NCBI GenBank assembly: GCA_946811695.1
Contig: OX328126.1
Location: forward strand, 9,326,361-9,390,360
Length of the DNA stretch: 64,000 bases
Source: Gonocerus acuteangulatus
Lineage: Eukaryota; Arthropoda; Insecta; Hemiptera; Coreidae
Direction of reading: 5' to 3'
The position numbers were made by a program, and so were the translations under genes. How positions within the stretch are numbered: the first letter of the stretch is position 1; every line of letters begins with the position of its first letter. The notes below the pieces were generated by a model that was given only the letters and a program-made list of their open reading frames with translations, was not told the origin of the DNA and did no database searches. Below are positions 12,101 through 23,905 of the stretch, one piece after another.

Positions 12101-15100
12101 GGACACGAGAAAACTAAGAGGAGCCTGACGTCACCTTTAACCAAGCGTTCGCTGTAGTAAGGGACACGAGAAAACTAAGAGGAGCCTGACGTCACCTTTA
12201 ACCAAGCGTTCGCTGTAGTAAGGGACACGAGAAAACTAAGAGGAGCCTGACGTCACCTTTAACCAAGCGTTCGCTGTAGTAAGGGACACGAGAAAACTAA
12301 GAGGAGCCTGACGCCACCTTTAACCAAGCGTTCGCTGTAGTAAGGGACACGAGAAAACTAAGAGGAGCCTGACGTCACCTTTAACCAAGCGTTCGCTGTG
12401 GTAAGGGACACAAGAAACCTAAGAGGAGCCTGACGTCACCTTTAACCAAGCGTTCGCTGTAGTAAGGGACACAAGAAAACTAAGAGGAGCCTGACGTCAC
12501 CTTTAACCAAGCGTTCGCTGTGGTAAGAGGCACAAGAAAACTAAGAGGAGCCTGACGTCACCTTTAACCAAGCGTTCGCTGTGGTAAGGGACACAAGAAA
12601 GCTAAGAGGAGCCTGACGTCACCTTTAACCAAGCGTTCGCTGTAGTAAGGGACACAAGTAAACTAAGAGGAGCCTGACGTCACCTTTAACCAAGCGTTCG
12701 CTGTGGTAAGGGACACAAGAAAACTAAGAGGAGCCTGACGTCACCTTTAACCAAGCGTTCGCTGTAGTAAGGGACGCAAGAAAACTAAGAGCAGCCTGAC
12801 GTCACCTTTAACCAAGCGTTCGTTGTGGTAAGGGACACAAGAAAACTAAGAGGAGCCTGACGTCACCTTTAACCAAGCGTTCGCTGTGGTAAGGGACACA
12901 AGAAAACTAAGAGGAGCCTGACGTCACCTTTAACGAAGCGTTCGCTGTGGTAAGGGACACAAGAAAACTAAGAGGAGCCAGACGTCACCTTTAAACAAGC
13001 GTTCGCTGTGGTAAGGGACACGAGAAAACTAAGAGGAGCCTGACGTCACCTTTAACCAAGCGTTCGCTGTAGTAAGGGACGCAAGAAAACTAAGAGGAGC
13101 CTGACGTCACCTTTAACCAAGCGTTCGCTGTGGTAAGGGACACGAGAAAACTAAGAGGAGCCTGACGTCACCTTTAACCAAGCGTTCGCTGTAGTAAGGG
13201 ACGCAAGAAAACTAAGAGGAGCCTGACGTCACCTTTAACCAAGCGTTCGCTGTGGTAAGGGACACAAGAAAACTAAGAGGAGCCTGACGTCACCTTTAAC
13301 CAAGCGTTCGCTGTGGTAAGGGACACAAGAAAACTAAGAGGAGCCTGACGTCACCTTTAACCAAGCGTTCGCTGTAGTAAGGGACGCAAGAAAACTAAGA
13401 GGAGCCTGACGTCACCTTTAACCAAGCGTTCGCTGTGGTAAGGGACACAAGAAAACTAAGAAGAGCCTGACGTCACCTTTAACCAAGCGTTCGCTGTGGT
13501 AAGGGACACAAGAAAACTAAGAGGAGCCTGACGTCACCTTTAACCAAGCGTTCGCTGTGGTAAGGGACACAAGAAAACTAAGAGGCGCCAGACGTCACCT
13601 TTAAACAAGCGTTCGCTGTGGTAAGGGACACGAGAAAACTAAGAGGATCCTGACGTCACCTTTAACCAAGCGTTCGCTGTGGTAAGGGACGCAAGAAAAC
13701 TAAGAGGAGCTTGACGTCACCTTTAACCAAGCGTTCGCTGTGGTAAGGGACACGAGAAAACTAAGAGGAGCCTGACGTCACCTTTAACCAAGCGTTCGCT
13801 GTGGTAAGGGACACAAGAAAACTAAGAGGAGCCTGACGTCACCTTTAACCAAGCGTTCGATGTAGTAAGGGACACAAGAAAACTAAGAGGAGCCAGACGT
13901 CACCTTTAAACAAGCGTTCGCTGTGGTAAGGGACGCAAGAAAACTATGAGGAGCCTGACGTCACCTTTAACCAAGCGTTCGCTGTGGTAAGGGACACGAG
14001 AAAACTAAGAGGAGCCTGACGTCACCTTTAACCAAGCGTTCGCTGTGGTAAGGGACACGATAAAACTAAGAGGAGCCTGACGTCACCTTTAACCAAGCGT
14101 TCGCTGTGGTAAGGGACACAAGAAAACTAAGAGGAGCCTGACGTCACCTTTAACCAAGCGTTCGCTGTGGTATGGGACACAAGAAAACTAAGAGGAGCCT
14201 GACGTCACCTTTAACCAAGCGTTCGCTGTGGTAAGGGACACAAGAAAACTAAGAGGAGCCTGACGTCACCTTTAACCAAGCGTTCGCTGTGGTAAGGGAC
14301 ACGAGAAAACTAAGAGGAGCCTGACGTCACCTTTAACCAAGCGTTCGCAGTAGTAAGGGACACGAGAAAACTAAGAGGAGCTTGACGTCACCTTTAACCA
14401 AGCGTTCGCTGTGGTAAGGGACACAAGAAAACTAAGAGGAGCCTGACGTCACCTTTAACCAAGCGTTCGCTGTGGTAAGGGACACAAGAAAACTAAGAGG
14501 AGCCTGACGTCACCTTTAACCAAGCGTTCGCTGTGGTAAGGGACACAAGAAAACTAAGAGGAGCCATACGTCACCTTTAAACAAGCGTTCGCTGTGGTAA
14601 GGGACACGAGAAAACTAAGAGGAGCCTGACGTCACCTTTAACCAAGCGTTCGCTGTAGTAAGGGACACGAGAAAACTAAGAGGAGCCTGACGTCACCTTT
14701 AACCAAGCGTTCGCTGTAGTAAGGGACACGAGAAAACTAAGAGGAGCCTGACGTCACCTTTAACCAAGCGTTCGCTGTGGAAAAGGGACACAAGAAAACT
14801 AAGAGGAGCCTGACGTCACCTTTAACCAAGCGTTCGCTGTGGTAAGGGACACAAGAAAACTAAGAGGAGCCTGACGTCACCTTTAACCAAGCGTTCGCTG
14901 TGGTAAGGGACACAAGAAAACTAAGAGGAGCCAGACGTCACCTTTAAACAAGCGTTCGCTGTAGTAAGGGACACGAGAAAACTAAGAGGAGCCTGACGTC
15001 ACCTTTAACCAAGCGTTCGCTGTAGTAAGGGACACGAGAAAACTAAGAGGAGCCTGACGCCACCTTTAACCAAGCGTTCGCTGTAGTAAGGGACACGAGA

Positions 15101-17738
15101 AAACTAAGAGGAGCCTGACGTCACCTTTAACCAAGCGTTCGCTGTGGTAAGGGACACAAGAAAGCTAAGAGGAGCCTGACGTCACCTTTAACCAAGCGTT
15201 CGCTGTAGTAAGGGACACAAGAAAACTAAGAGGAGCCAGACGTCACCTTTAACCAAGCGTTCGCTGTAGTAAGGGGCACAAGAAAACTAAGAGGAGCCTG
15301 ACGTCACCTTTAACCAAGCGTTCGCTGTAGTAAGGGGCACAAGAAAACTAAGAGGAGCCTGACGTCACCTTTAACCAAGCGTTCGCTGTGGTAAGGGACA
15401 CAAGAAAGCTAAGAGGAGCCTGACGTCACCTTTAACCAAGCGTTCGCTGTAGTAAGGGACACAAGAAAACTAAGAGGAGCCTGACGTCACCTTTAACCAA
15501 GCGTTCGCTGTGGTAAGGGACACGAGAAAACTAAGAGGAGCCTGACGTCACCTTTAACCAAGCGTTCGCTGTGGTAAGGGACACAAGAAAACTAAGAGGA
15601 GCCTGACGTCACCTTTAACCAAGCGTTCGCTGTGGTAAGGGACACGAGAAAACTAAGAGGAGCCTGACGTCACCTTTAACCAAGCGTTCGCTGTGGTAAG
15701 GGACACAAGAAAACTAAGAGGAGCCTGACGTCACCTTTAACCAAGCGTTCGCTGTAGTAAGGGACACAAGAAAACTAAGAGGAGCCAGACGTCACCTTTA
15801 ACCAAGCGTTCGCTGTAGTAAGGGGCACAAGAAAACTAAGAGGAGCCTGACGTCACCTTTAACCAAGCGTTCGCTGTAGTAAGGGGCACAAGAAAACTAA
15901 GAGGAGCCTGACGTCACCTTTAACCAAGCGTTCGCTGTGGTAAGGGACACAAGAAAGCTAAGAGGAGCCTGACGTCACCTTTAACCAAGCGTTCGCTGTA
16001 GTAAGGGACACAAGAAAACTAAGAGGAGCCTGACGTCACCTTTAACCAAGCGTTCGCTGTGGTAAGGGACACGAGAAAACTAAGAGGAGCCTGACGTCAC
16101 CTTTAACCAAGCGTTCGCTGTGGTAAGGGACACAAGAAAGCTAAGAGGAGCCTGACGTCACCTTTAACCAAGCGTTCGCTGTAGTAAGGGGCACAAGAAA
16201 ACTAAGAGGAGCCTGACGTCACCTTTAACCAAGCGTTCGCTGTGGTAAGGGACACAAGAAAGCTAAGAGGAGCCTGACGTCACCTTTAACCAAGCGTTCG
16301 CTGTGGTAAGGGACACAAGAAAGCTAAGAGGAGCCTGACGTCACCTTTAACCAAGCGTTCGCTGTAGTAAGGGACACAAGAAAACTAAGAGGAGCCTGAC
16401 GTCACCTTTAACCAAGCGTTCGCTGTGGTAAGGGACACAAGAAAGCTAAGAGGAGCCTGACGTCACCTTTAACCAAGCGTTCGCTGTAGTAAGGGACACA
16501 AGAAAACTAAGAGGAGCCAGACGTCACCTTTAAACAAGCGTTCGCTGTAGTAAGGGACACGAGAAAACTAAGAGGAGCCTGACGTCACCTTTAACCAAGC
16601 GTTCGCTGTAGTAAGGGACACGAGAAAACTAAGAGGAGCCTGACGCCACCTTTAACCAAGCGTTCGCTGTAGTAAGGGACACGAGAAAACTAAGAGGAGC
16701 CTGACGTCACCTTTAACCAAGCGTTCGCTGTGGTAAGGGACACAAGAAAGCTAAGAGGAGCCTGACGTCACCTTTAACCAAGCGTTCGCTGTAGTAAGGG
16801 ACACAAGAAAACTAAGAGGAGCCAGACGTCACCTTTAACCAAGCGTTCGCTGTAGTAAGGGGCACAAGAAAACTAAGAGGAGCCTGACGTCACCTTTAAC
16901 CAAGCGTTCGCTGTAGTAAGGGGCACAAGAAAACTAAGAGGAGCCTGACGTCACCTTTAACCAAGCGTTCGCTGTGGTAAGGGACACAAGAAAGCTAAGA
17001 GGAGCCTGACGTCACCTTTAACCAAGCGTTCGCTGTAGTAAGGGACACAAGAAAACTAAGAGGAGCCTGACGTCACCTTTAACCAAGCGTTCGCTGTGGT
17101 AAGGGACACGAGAAAACTAAGAGGAGCCTGACGTCACCTTTAACCAAGCGTTCGCTGTGGTAAGGGACACAAGAAAACTAAGAGGAGCCTGACGTCACCT
17201 TTAACCAAGCGTTCGCTGTGGTAAGGGACACGAGAAAACTAAGAGGAGCCTGACGTCACCTTTAACCAAGCGTTCGCTGTGGTAAGGGACACAAGAAAAC
17301 TAAGAGGAGCCTGACGTCACCTTTAACCAAGCGTTCGCTGTAGTAAGGGACACAAGAAAACTAAGAGGAGCCAGACGTCACCTTTAACCAAGCGTTCGCT
17401 GTAGTAAGGGGCACAAGAAAACTAAGAGGAGCCTGACGTCACCTTTAACCAAGCGTTCGCTGTAGTAAGGGGCACAAGAAAACTAAGAGGAGCCTGACGT
17501 CACCTTTAACCAAGCGTTCGCTGTGGTAAGGGACACAAGAAAGCTAAGAGGAGCCTGACGTCACCTTTAACCAAGCGTTCGCTGTAGTAAGGGACACAAG
17601 AAAACTAAGAGGAGCCTGACGTCACCTTTAACCAAGCGTTCGCTGTGGTAAGGGACACGAGAAAACTAAGAGGAGCCTGACGTCACCTTTAACCAAGCGT
17701 TCGCTGTAGTAAGGGGCACAAGAAAACTAAGAGGAGCC
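9190..17738. repeat. 61-bp satellite array, about 140 units
   Basis: 8.55 kb of head-to-tail 61-bp units containing GGAGCCTGACGTCACC, AACCAAGCGTTCGCTG and GTAAGGGACACAAG. Variants are shared: CAGACGTC in place of TGACGTC, CACGAG for CACAAG, AGTAAG for GGTAAG, and AAAGCT for AAAACT. Rare variants recur at fixed offsets (GCAGCC at 10045 and 12791; GACGCC at 12310, 15056 and 16642; GGTATGGG at 11301 and 14169), showing block duplications of about 2.75-2.87 kb and 1,586 bp (26 units). No unit has an ORF in this window. Confidence 0.98.
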
Positions 17739-18060
17739 ATAAATGAAAGTTAAAAAAAAAATCCTAAAAAATTTACTTCTTCTTTATCCTGGACTTCAAG
17801 AAGCAAATAAAACATTTAAATTATTTAGTTATCCAACACATGTCTGTGTGTGTGCACGCGTTTGTGTATATGTGTAATCCCAAGAAGTGTGTGTGACAAA
17901 AGTCCGATTTTCTAGGCGATCATACCAACCAACTGGAGTAGCGTTTTGACTTTTTAAGGACCGCCAAGTTTATTGAAAAAAACCTTGATATAAATGTAGA
18001 ACTCATTTGTTTATTTTAATTATTTATAATTTTTTATGTGTTTTCTATTTTTTTTTTTAA

Positions 18061-18092
<32 letters not shown>

Positions 18093-18215
18093 TTATGTAT
18101 TTTCTTATTATTTTTTTATTTTTCTTATTATGTATTTTTATTTTATTTTTTTTTACTAGCAACTAAGCATTTCTCTTTTAACGTTTGAACTAAATGTGAG
18201 CAAATAAAATAATTA
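17739..18215. other. Non-coding, T-rich tract
   Basis: The satellite ends abruptly at 17738. A long poly(T)-rich stretch (about 18040-18160) and no recognisable gene follow. Confidence 0.6.
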
Positions 18216-18452
18216 TTAGCACATTCGCTGCAGTCTCCGTAGCATATACGGAGCGCCGTGTCTTGCCCTGGGTGCCGGGTCCGTAGCATATACGGTGTTA
18301 AAAAAAAAAATAATATTTTCGGGATGTTATCATATATAAACGTTTTAAATAGATTTTCTGGTGAATTTGTATTTAACAATACATAAGAAATTTTTAAAAT
18401 AAGTGGCTCATGACGGCAAATTCAAATAAGGGGGCAGCAGCGAAAGTGTTAA
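18216..18452. mobile_element. MITE with TTAA-type ends (piggyBac-like)
   Basis: The left end TTAG-CACATTCGCTGCAG and the right end (complement) TTAA-CACTTTCGCTGCTG form 13-14-bp TIRs flanked by TTAA or a one-base variant. The motif CCGTAGCATATACGG occurs twice inside. About 237 bp and non-coding. piggyBac affiliation is inferred from TTAA only. Confidence 0.6.
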
Positions 18453-18684
18453 TAGCAATCTAATCATTGCTGTATACGTATTAGTGCTTATTACAGAATT
18501 ATAATTAAAATGACCACACAAAGGAAGGGCGTTGATGACCTTAATGGTCGACATGCCATTAAAAAATGAAAAAAATAATAAAAAAAGTCCGATTTGGGAG
18601 ACAAATACTTATAAATGCACTAAAAAAAAAGGTCTACGGAAAAACCAACTTATAAAACGTTTCACGAGCAATCAAAATAACGAA

Positions 18685-19287
18685 GATGGAGATAGTTAGC
18701 CGTTGCAGAGATACGAAGACAAGGTATAGTTGGGAATCGGCTAGGAGATGGAGATAGTTAGCCGTTGCAGAGATACGAAGACAAGGTATAGTTGGGATTC
18801 GGCTACGAGATGGAGATAGTTAGCCGTTGCAGAGATACGAAGACAAGGTATAGTTGGGAATCGGCTAGGAGATGGAGATAGTTAGCCGTTGCAGAGATAC
18901 GAAGACAAGGTATAGTTGGGAATCGGCTAGGAGATGGAGATAGTTAGCCGTTGCAGAGATACGAAGACAAGGTATAGTTGGGAATCGGCTAGGAGATGGA
19001 GATAGTTAGCCGTTGCAGAGATACGAAGACAAGGTATAGTTGGGATTCGGCTAGGAGATGGAGATAGTTAGCCGTTGCAGAGATACGAAGACAAGGTATA
19101 GTTGGGAATCGGCTAGGAGATGGAGATAGTTAGCCGTTGCAGAGATACGAAGACAGGTATAGTTGGGATTCGGCTAGGAGATGGAGATAGTTAGCCGTTG
19201 CAGAGATACGAAGACAAGGTATAGTTGGGACTCGGCTAGGTTATGGAGATAGTTAGCCGTTGCAGAGATACGAAGACGGCTAACTAT
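18685..19287. repeat. 62-bp tandem array (about 9.6 units)
   Basis: Units begin GATGGAGATAGTTAGCCG and end GTTGGGAATCGGCTAGGA. Spacing is 62 bp. The last unit ends in GGCTAACTAT, the complement of ATAGTTAGCC about 30 bp earlier, so the array closes with a small hairpin. Confidence 0.95.
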
Positions 19288-19610
19288 TTTGAGCGTTGAG
19301 AGTCAAAACCTTTTTTTCTGACTGTGTAGGCCATAAAAGTCAAGTTTCCCGCTTAAGTTTTATCTCTTCACAAGTAAAGTAAAGCCTACAATTGAGCAAA
19401 CTCGTTGAGAAATGTTGTAGCACGCGTTTCGCTTAAACTGCCACTTGAAGTACTTGACACACTTCACTAACTCGTTAGTATGCAAAGCCAGAGGGATGTT
19501 TGCCTATTTATAGTCACCTTAAATCTCTAAGGTGACAAAGTACGGGGGTATTGTCAAGAAGGAAGGGTCGGCAGGTGGGAGCTGTGTAAACTAAGCACAT
19601 TACACAGAAA

Positions 19611-19742
19611 ATGGGGTCTCCCGTGGTCTAGTGGCTAGCGTCTTATATTCATAAGTGGGAGATGGTGGGTTCGATCCTCATCGGCGGCAGAAATTTTCTC
19701 ACTTCAGGACTCCTGGCTGTACCCTGGATTTAAAAAAAAAAA
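19611..19742 (+). mobile_element. tRNA-derived SINE (copy 1)
   Basis: Starts GGGGTCTCCCGTGGTCTAGT, with an A box (TGGTCTAGTGG) and a B box (GGTTCGATCC). A short body (CTCCTGGCTGTACCCTGG) and an A-rich tail follow. A 10-bp target duplication TACACAGAAA flanks it (19601-19610 and 19743-19752), direct evidence of retrotransposition. Three more copies are at 44264, 52652 and 62018. Confidence 0.9.
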
Positions 19743-20292
19743 TACACAGAAACGCGGTCGATACAACAACTATAATAAAAGTCCGCTACACGGGAATTCC
19801 GTTATGTTATCCCTAGGGCCATTAGTAAAATAATAGAAGCAGTTATTGGTAGGGCTTGATCATTCCTATAAACTCATAAAAAGAAGAAAGATTTAAGGCG
19901 CCACAACAGGAAACTAACTGTTCTCAACGTTTGCTCTAGGGAAACACTTACATACATCTTACTCTTAAATGCAATTTAAAAAAAGTATCAACAATTAAAC
20001 CCCGTTCAAAGGAACAAAACTAACACTTTCGAAGTTTTAAGCACTTATTTCTTCGAATGAAATCGCTTCATCGAAACTTGCTTCAGAAACGTTTTTGTAG
20101 AGAATTCAGTAACCTTTCGAATGGTCACTTCACTAATCACGATTTTGTAACGTTTTTTTTTGGAATTTTTAAGAAAATATACGAAGATCCTGAAACTTTT
20201 CATGCCTATCAATAAAATAATTGTTTTCGAATAGTTCCTTAACTCTAAATGTCAAAATCGGACCATTTCTGAGCATTTGGTAGAGTGAACAT

Positions 20293-20348
<56 letters not shown>

Positions 20349-20351
<3 letters not shown>

Positions 20352-20599
20352 TTTCTTCTAGTGTCTTCGTTCATGGACTTAATTCGGCTTCCCTGACCGT
20401 CCCTAGGCCAACCCAGTCTTTAATTCATTTATTATTGGGTACCTTGGTGCTAATGACTTTGGCAGTCGAAGCAGCAAGGGGAAAAACAGGCGGCATGAGC
20501 ATTGTGGTGACCACACTATCTCCCTAGTGTGCCGTATGGTCATGAATCGGTTACCTCTACAGCATCTACCCCTCAGGGCCCACGTGGCCTGTTACGGGA

Positions 20600-20602
<3 letters not shown>
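20349..20602 (+). mobile_element. SINE body, same family as 30398-30760 (head missing)
   Basis: Shares TCTTCTAGTGTCTTCGTTCA, GACCGTCCCTAGGCCAACCC and the terminal GGCCTGTTACGGGACTG with the fuller copy at 30398, but lacks the tRNA-like head. It is bracketed by (TA)n on both sides, so it sits inside the microsatellite of H2. Confidence 0.8.
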
Positions 20603-20646
<44 letters not shown>

Positions 20647-20751
20647 CCATGATTTGTGACCTTTATTTATGTACATTTATTTATTTTCATAAATATGGCA
20701 AAGGTCCAAATAATAGTACTCCAGATTCTTGCACTATTTTATTTTTGATAC

Positions 20752-20792
20752 GCCCTACATGTTTCGTGGCCTTATGCCACCTCCTCAGGGGC
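20752..20792 (-). ncRNA. Hammerhead ribozyme-like motif, left arm
   Basis: Mirror copy of the right-arm motif: helix I GCCC/GGGC, core CTGAGGA, helix II GTGGC/GCCAC, core GAAA, palindrome CATG, then TA. All invariant core positions fit. Confidence 0.65.
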
Positions 20793-20879
20793 CATTAAAT
20801 CCCTATGTGTGGTCAGCTCGCCACCCACACTATGACTGATAGTATGGGTGGCGAGCTGACCACACATAGGGATTTAATG

Positions 20880-20920
20880 GCCCCTGAGGAGGTGGCATAA
20901 GGCCACGAAACATGTAGGGC
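20880..20920 (+). ncRNA. Hammerhead ribozyme-like motif, right arm
   Basis: GCCC (20880-20883), CTGAGGA (20884-20890), helix II GTGGC/GCCAC with loop ATAAG, GAAA (20907-20910), CATG, TA (20915-20916), GGGC (20917-20920). Helix I is 4 bp and helix II is 5 bp. Helix III would be the self-pairing ACATGT. Predicted cleavage is after A20916. In a transcript of the whole palindrome the two arms would pair and mask the fold, so activity would need a single-arm transcript. Confidence 0.65.
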
Positions 20921-20995
20921 GTATCAAAAATAAAATAGTGCAAGAATCTGGAGTACTATTATTTTGACCTTTGCCATATTTATGAAAATAAATAA

Positions 20996-21042
<47 letters not shown>

Positions 21043-21345
21043 ACCGAAAATTTATTTGAAAACAATTTTTATCCGGTTTTCTTAGAAACGGATTAAAGAT
21101 ATCACCGTGAAAATGGTTATATTCGTTTCCCCACGTCTAATAACCCATAAAAAGAGTACCTGCAAGCATATGAACGAGAATATTGGGACGCTACGATTTT
21201 TTTCGCACGAATTTCGCCCCAACAACCGTGTTCCAGAGGACGGATTCTCCTGCTTAACGAATTCGAACCACCATTATTTTCAAGATCTATGGGCTCTGAA
21301 ACGTGAATTCTAGTCGGCATTTCCGGGTTACATCATAAGGTCAAC

Positions 21346-21833
21346 CAAGCTAGTCATATTTAATCTTTTTCACGAGTTCAGGAAATTGTATGTGATGTCG
21401 TTAGTAGTTTTTTCTTGTTCGAATTAATTCACCCTTTCAAAAGCCGTATTGAAGATTAGTCAACAAGTCATAATAATTATTTTTACAAGCAGCCTTATTA
21501 ATAATAAATCATCAGACGAGGCCGGCCATATATGACGAACAGCTGTTTTATAAATAAACCCCGCCTCATTTAAAACCCGCGATATAATCCTGTACCATGA
21601 TAAATGAGAGAGTGTGATAATGCTAGGACTGTTCATCAGGGAAAAGGTTCCATCAATCTAAACCCATACTCGGAGATGGTATCAAAGGAGGAGTTTAGCA
21701 AAACCTCTAAAGGGGGGTTATGATAAACCGTAAATGTATCATACATACTCTTATTAATGGTAATTCTTAAACATTTAATTATACAACTAAAGTATCTGGT
21801 CATCCCATAAGTAATGGTGCATTTTAATGGCTT
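21346..21833. other. Mostly unassigned, possible mariner end
   Basis: No gene seen. GGTCATCCCATAAGTAATG near 21797 resembles the end of the mariner relic at 31928 (GGTCATCCCATAAATAATG), so a mariner edge may lie here. The hAT MITE at 21842 then inserts into it. Confidence 0.35.
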
Positions 21834-21841
21834 GGTATAAG

Positions 21842-22452
21842 CAGAGATGGGCATAATTTTATTCATAACTAAAAATACGAATTTATTCGTACTTCATATA
21901 TTTGTAAATACGAATATAAATAAATTCGTATTCATAAGTTTTAATACGAATTTATTTTTAATCACGTATATAAAATATAAAAATACAAATAAAATTTTAT
22001 TCTCAAGTTTTACTGCGAATACAAATAAATTCATAGAAAAAATTGTAAATACTCACAAAAAATGTGAATATTCATAAATAATCAACTGATCAAAAAAATC
22101 ACATTAAAATGTATAAATACAAATTTATTCACACTAAAATTTGAAAATACAAATTTAGTCACAAAAAATTCGCAAATAAATTATGAATTAATTCGTATTA
22201 AGATGATATTACGAGAGTTATTGAAGGTGTTTTTTTGTTGTTTTTTTTTAGCCTAGATTCAGTTTTTTTTATGGACCACCAGGGGTACAGATGGCAAACT
22301 ATGTTTCTGCAGAGTGGCTGGTGGTGCCGCGGCGGGCTCCCAAAAAAAATTAATCTAGGTGCTTATAACCTAGACGTTAAGCGCCTTGAAAAATAATTAA
22401 AATTAGCGTATTTTTAGTTATATAAATATATATAAAATTATGTCCATCTCTG
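21842..22452. mobile_element. hAT-type MITE with 8-bp target duplication
   Basis: TIRs CAGAGATGGGCATAATTTTA (left) and the complement of a CAGAGATGGACATAATTTTA end (right) fit the hAT consensus. A perfect 8-bp target duplication GGTATAAG flanks it (21834-21841 and 22453-22460), as hAT transposition produces. The interior is AT-rich and degenerate, with repeated AATACGAATTTATTCG-like motifs. A region near 22350-22395 (CCTAGACGTTAAGCGCC) resembles the shared SINE tail. No transposase. Confidence 0.9.
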
Positions 22453-22460
22453 GGTATAAG

Positions 22461-22822
22461 GTATGGAATAAAATCAATAAAACACGTTCAACCTAAAACG
22501 TATTCAACATCTTGCTGGTTGCCATGTTAAAACCCCGGAGGCAAAGGACACTATGTCACATATTTGTAATTGTTCAGGAGAACCACTTTTTCTTAACTTT
22601 GAACTATTAAAATTTGTTTATTCTTTGTTAATTATAGAAACAGTTTAACGAAAATGTTTCCCCTTGTTATTGACATTGTTAGGTAATTGTAAGTATTGAT
22701 CATAGTGAAACAAAACCAAGTCCTCCACATGGTGTCTTTTACTTCTAATGAAAATTTGATTTGGTTTTTTACAATCGTATCTTCGTTATTTATAGGAACA
22801 GGATATAGTGCTCTATACCATT
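22461..22822. other. No recognised feature
   Basis: AT-rich, with no ORF of interest and no repeat structure recognised. Confidence 0.5.
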
Positions 22823-23082
22823 ATATCGGCGATACAAATGCAAACTAACGAATATGAAAAAATGCATCTTTCATTGTCCATCTTTAATAATTTCTGCTGG
22901 ACTTATTTACGGCAAATTCTTCAATCTGACTTCACCCTATTAAAGGGAAAGTATTCCACTATCAAAAGGTCAAATCTGCCGAATATTTGACTGTGCAAAA
23001 AAAAAAGTTATGAATAAATACTTTTCCACTCTGAAAAGTGGTGATTTTCATATTCGTTAGTTTGCTTTTGTATCGACGATAT
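22823..23082. mobile_element. TIR MITE, family X (copy 2)
   Basis: Ends carry GCGATACAAATGCAAACTAA (left) and the complement of CGATACAAAAGCAAACTAA (right). Same family as 800-1055. About 260 bp and non-coding. Confidence 0.7.
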
Positions 23083-23148
23083 GAACCAAAAAATCAACAT
23101 TAAGAACACGTTGTTAAGTCAAATTGTTGAAGTAAATGGACATGGTGT

Positions 23149-23283
23149 CCTCTACCTCCGGGGATATATACCTCTACCTCCGGGGATATATACCTCTACC
23201 TCCGGGGATATATACCTCTACCTCCGGGGATATATACCTCTACCTCCGGGGATATATACCTCTACCTCCGGGGATATATACCG
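23149..23283. repeat. 22-bp tandem array (about 6 units)
   Basis: Unit CTCTACCTCCGGGG followed by ATATATAC, six exact copies. Confidence 0.97.
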
Positions 23284-23599
23284 TTGGGATTTCTAACTAA
23301 TTCCAAGGTTCATAATTTTTGCCGAATAAAATAATGAAATGTTATGCAAGAATATTTGTCTTCAGCAAGACTGTCATGCGCACATAGAAATTCAAAAATT
23401 ATTTACGGGCTAGCTAGGGAATAATAAAATCACTGCAAGATAACAGTAGGGATAAGAACATGCCAAACACGAATAATTCCTTGATTCATTAAAAGAATAT
23501 GACCTTCAGTCATATAAAACCTGGTGATTTTCTATGATGTGGTTATTAATTATAATTCCTTATTTTTGTATTATGAAACTATAAAAACCATAGAAACCA

Positions 23600-23601
<2 letters not shown>

Positions 23602-23648
<47 letters not shown>

Positions 23649-23905
23649 TAATTAAGAGGTTTCCATGGTTTTGGTTCCCGTTTTCCTCATGAAAATGCGG
23701 TGTTTGTGGTTTTGACGAGTGGTTTCCCAGGTATATCGGCCCTGCTTTCCGCACTCCATTTGTTGGGTTTATGTCCGTGTTAATTATTAACAAATCCCAG
23801 TATTTGATTGAAAACCAGCGTTAAACCTAATTAATTTTGATTCATCAATGATAACAATTATTATTTCCTTGTATTTTATTTGTATAGGATCAAGAAAAAG
23901 TGAAA

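Larger units (their letters stand above)
20672..21000. mobile_element. Palindromic PLE-like unit, 162-bp arms
   Basis: Two almost perfectly complementary 162-bp arms (20672-20833 and 20839-21000) are separated by 5 bp (GACTG). Each arm carries a hammerhead-like motif, so the motifs point away from each other. (TA)n flanks both sides. The GAAACATGTAGGG segment is the same as in the PLE hammerhead at 4642, hence the PLE inference. It could alternatively be a retrozyme-like element. Confidence 0.75.
19768..21345 (+). mobile_element. Helentron-like element H2, degraded, with nested elements
   Basis: A degraded 5' region (AAAGTCCGCTACACGGGAA) and the family's AT-rich block (20020-20285) are separated from the distal block (21060-21345, ending in a CATCATAAGGTCAACC region) by a (TA)n zone. 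That zone holds a SINE and a palindromic PLE-type unit. The 3' hairpin and CTAA end are not preserved. Confidence 0.5.

Noticed and set aside
9190..17738. CRISPR-like array
   Set aside because: Units are head-to-tail with no unique spacers, and the DNA is eukaryotic. The same holds for the 56-, 62- and 47-bp arrays.
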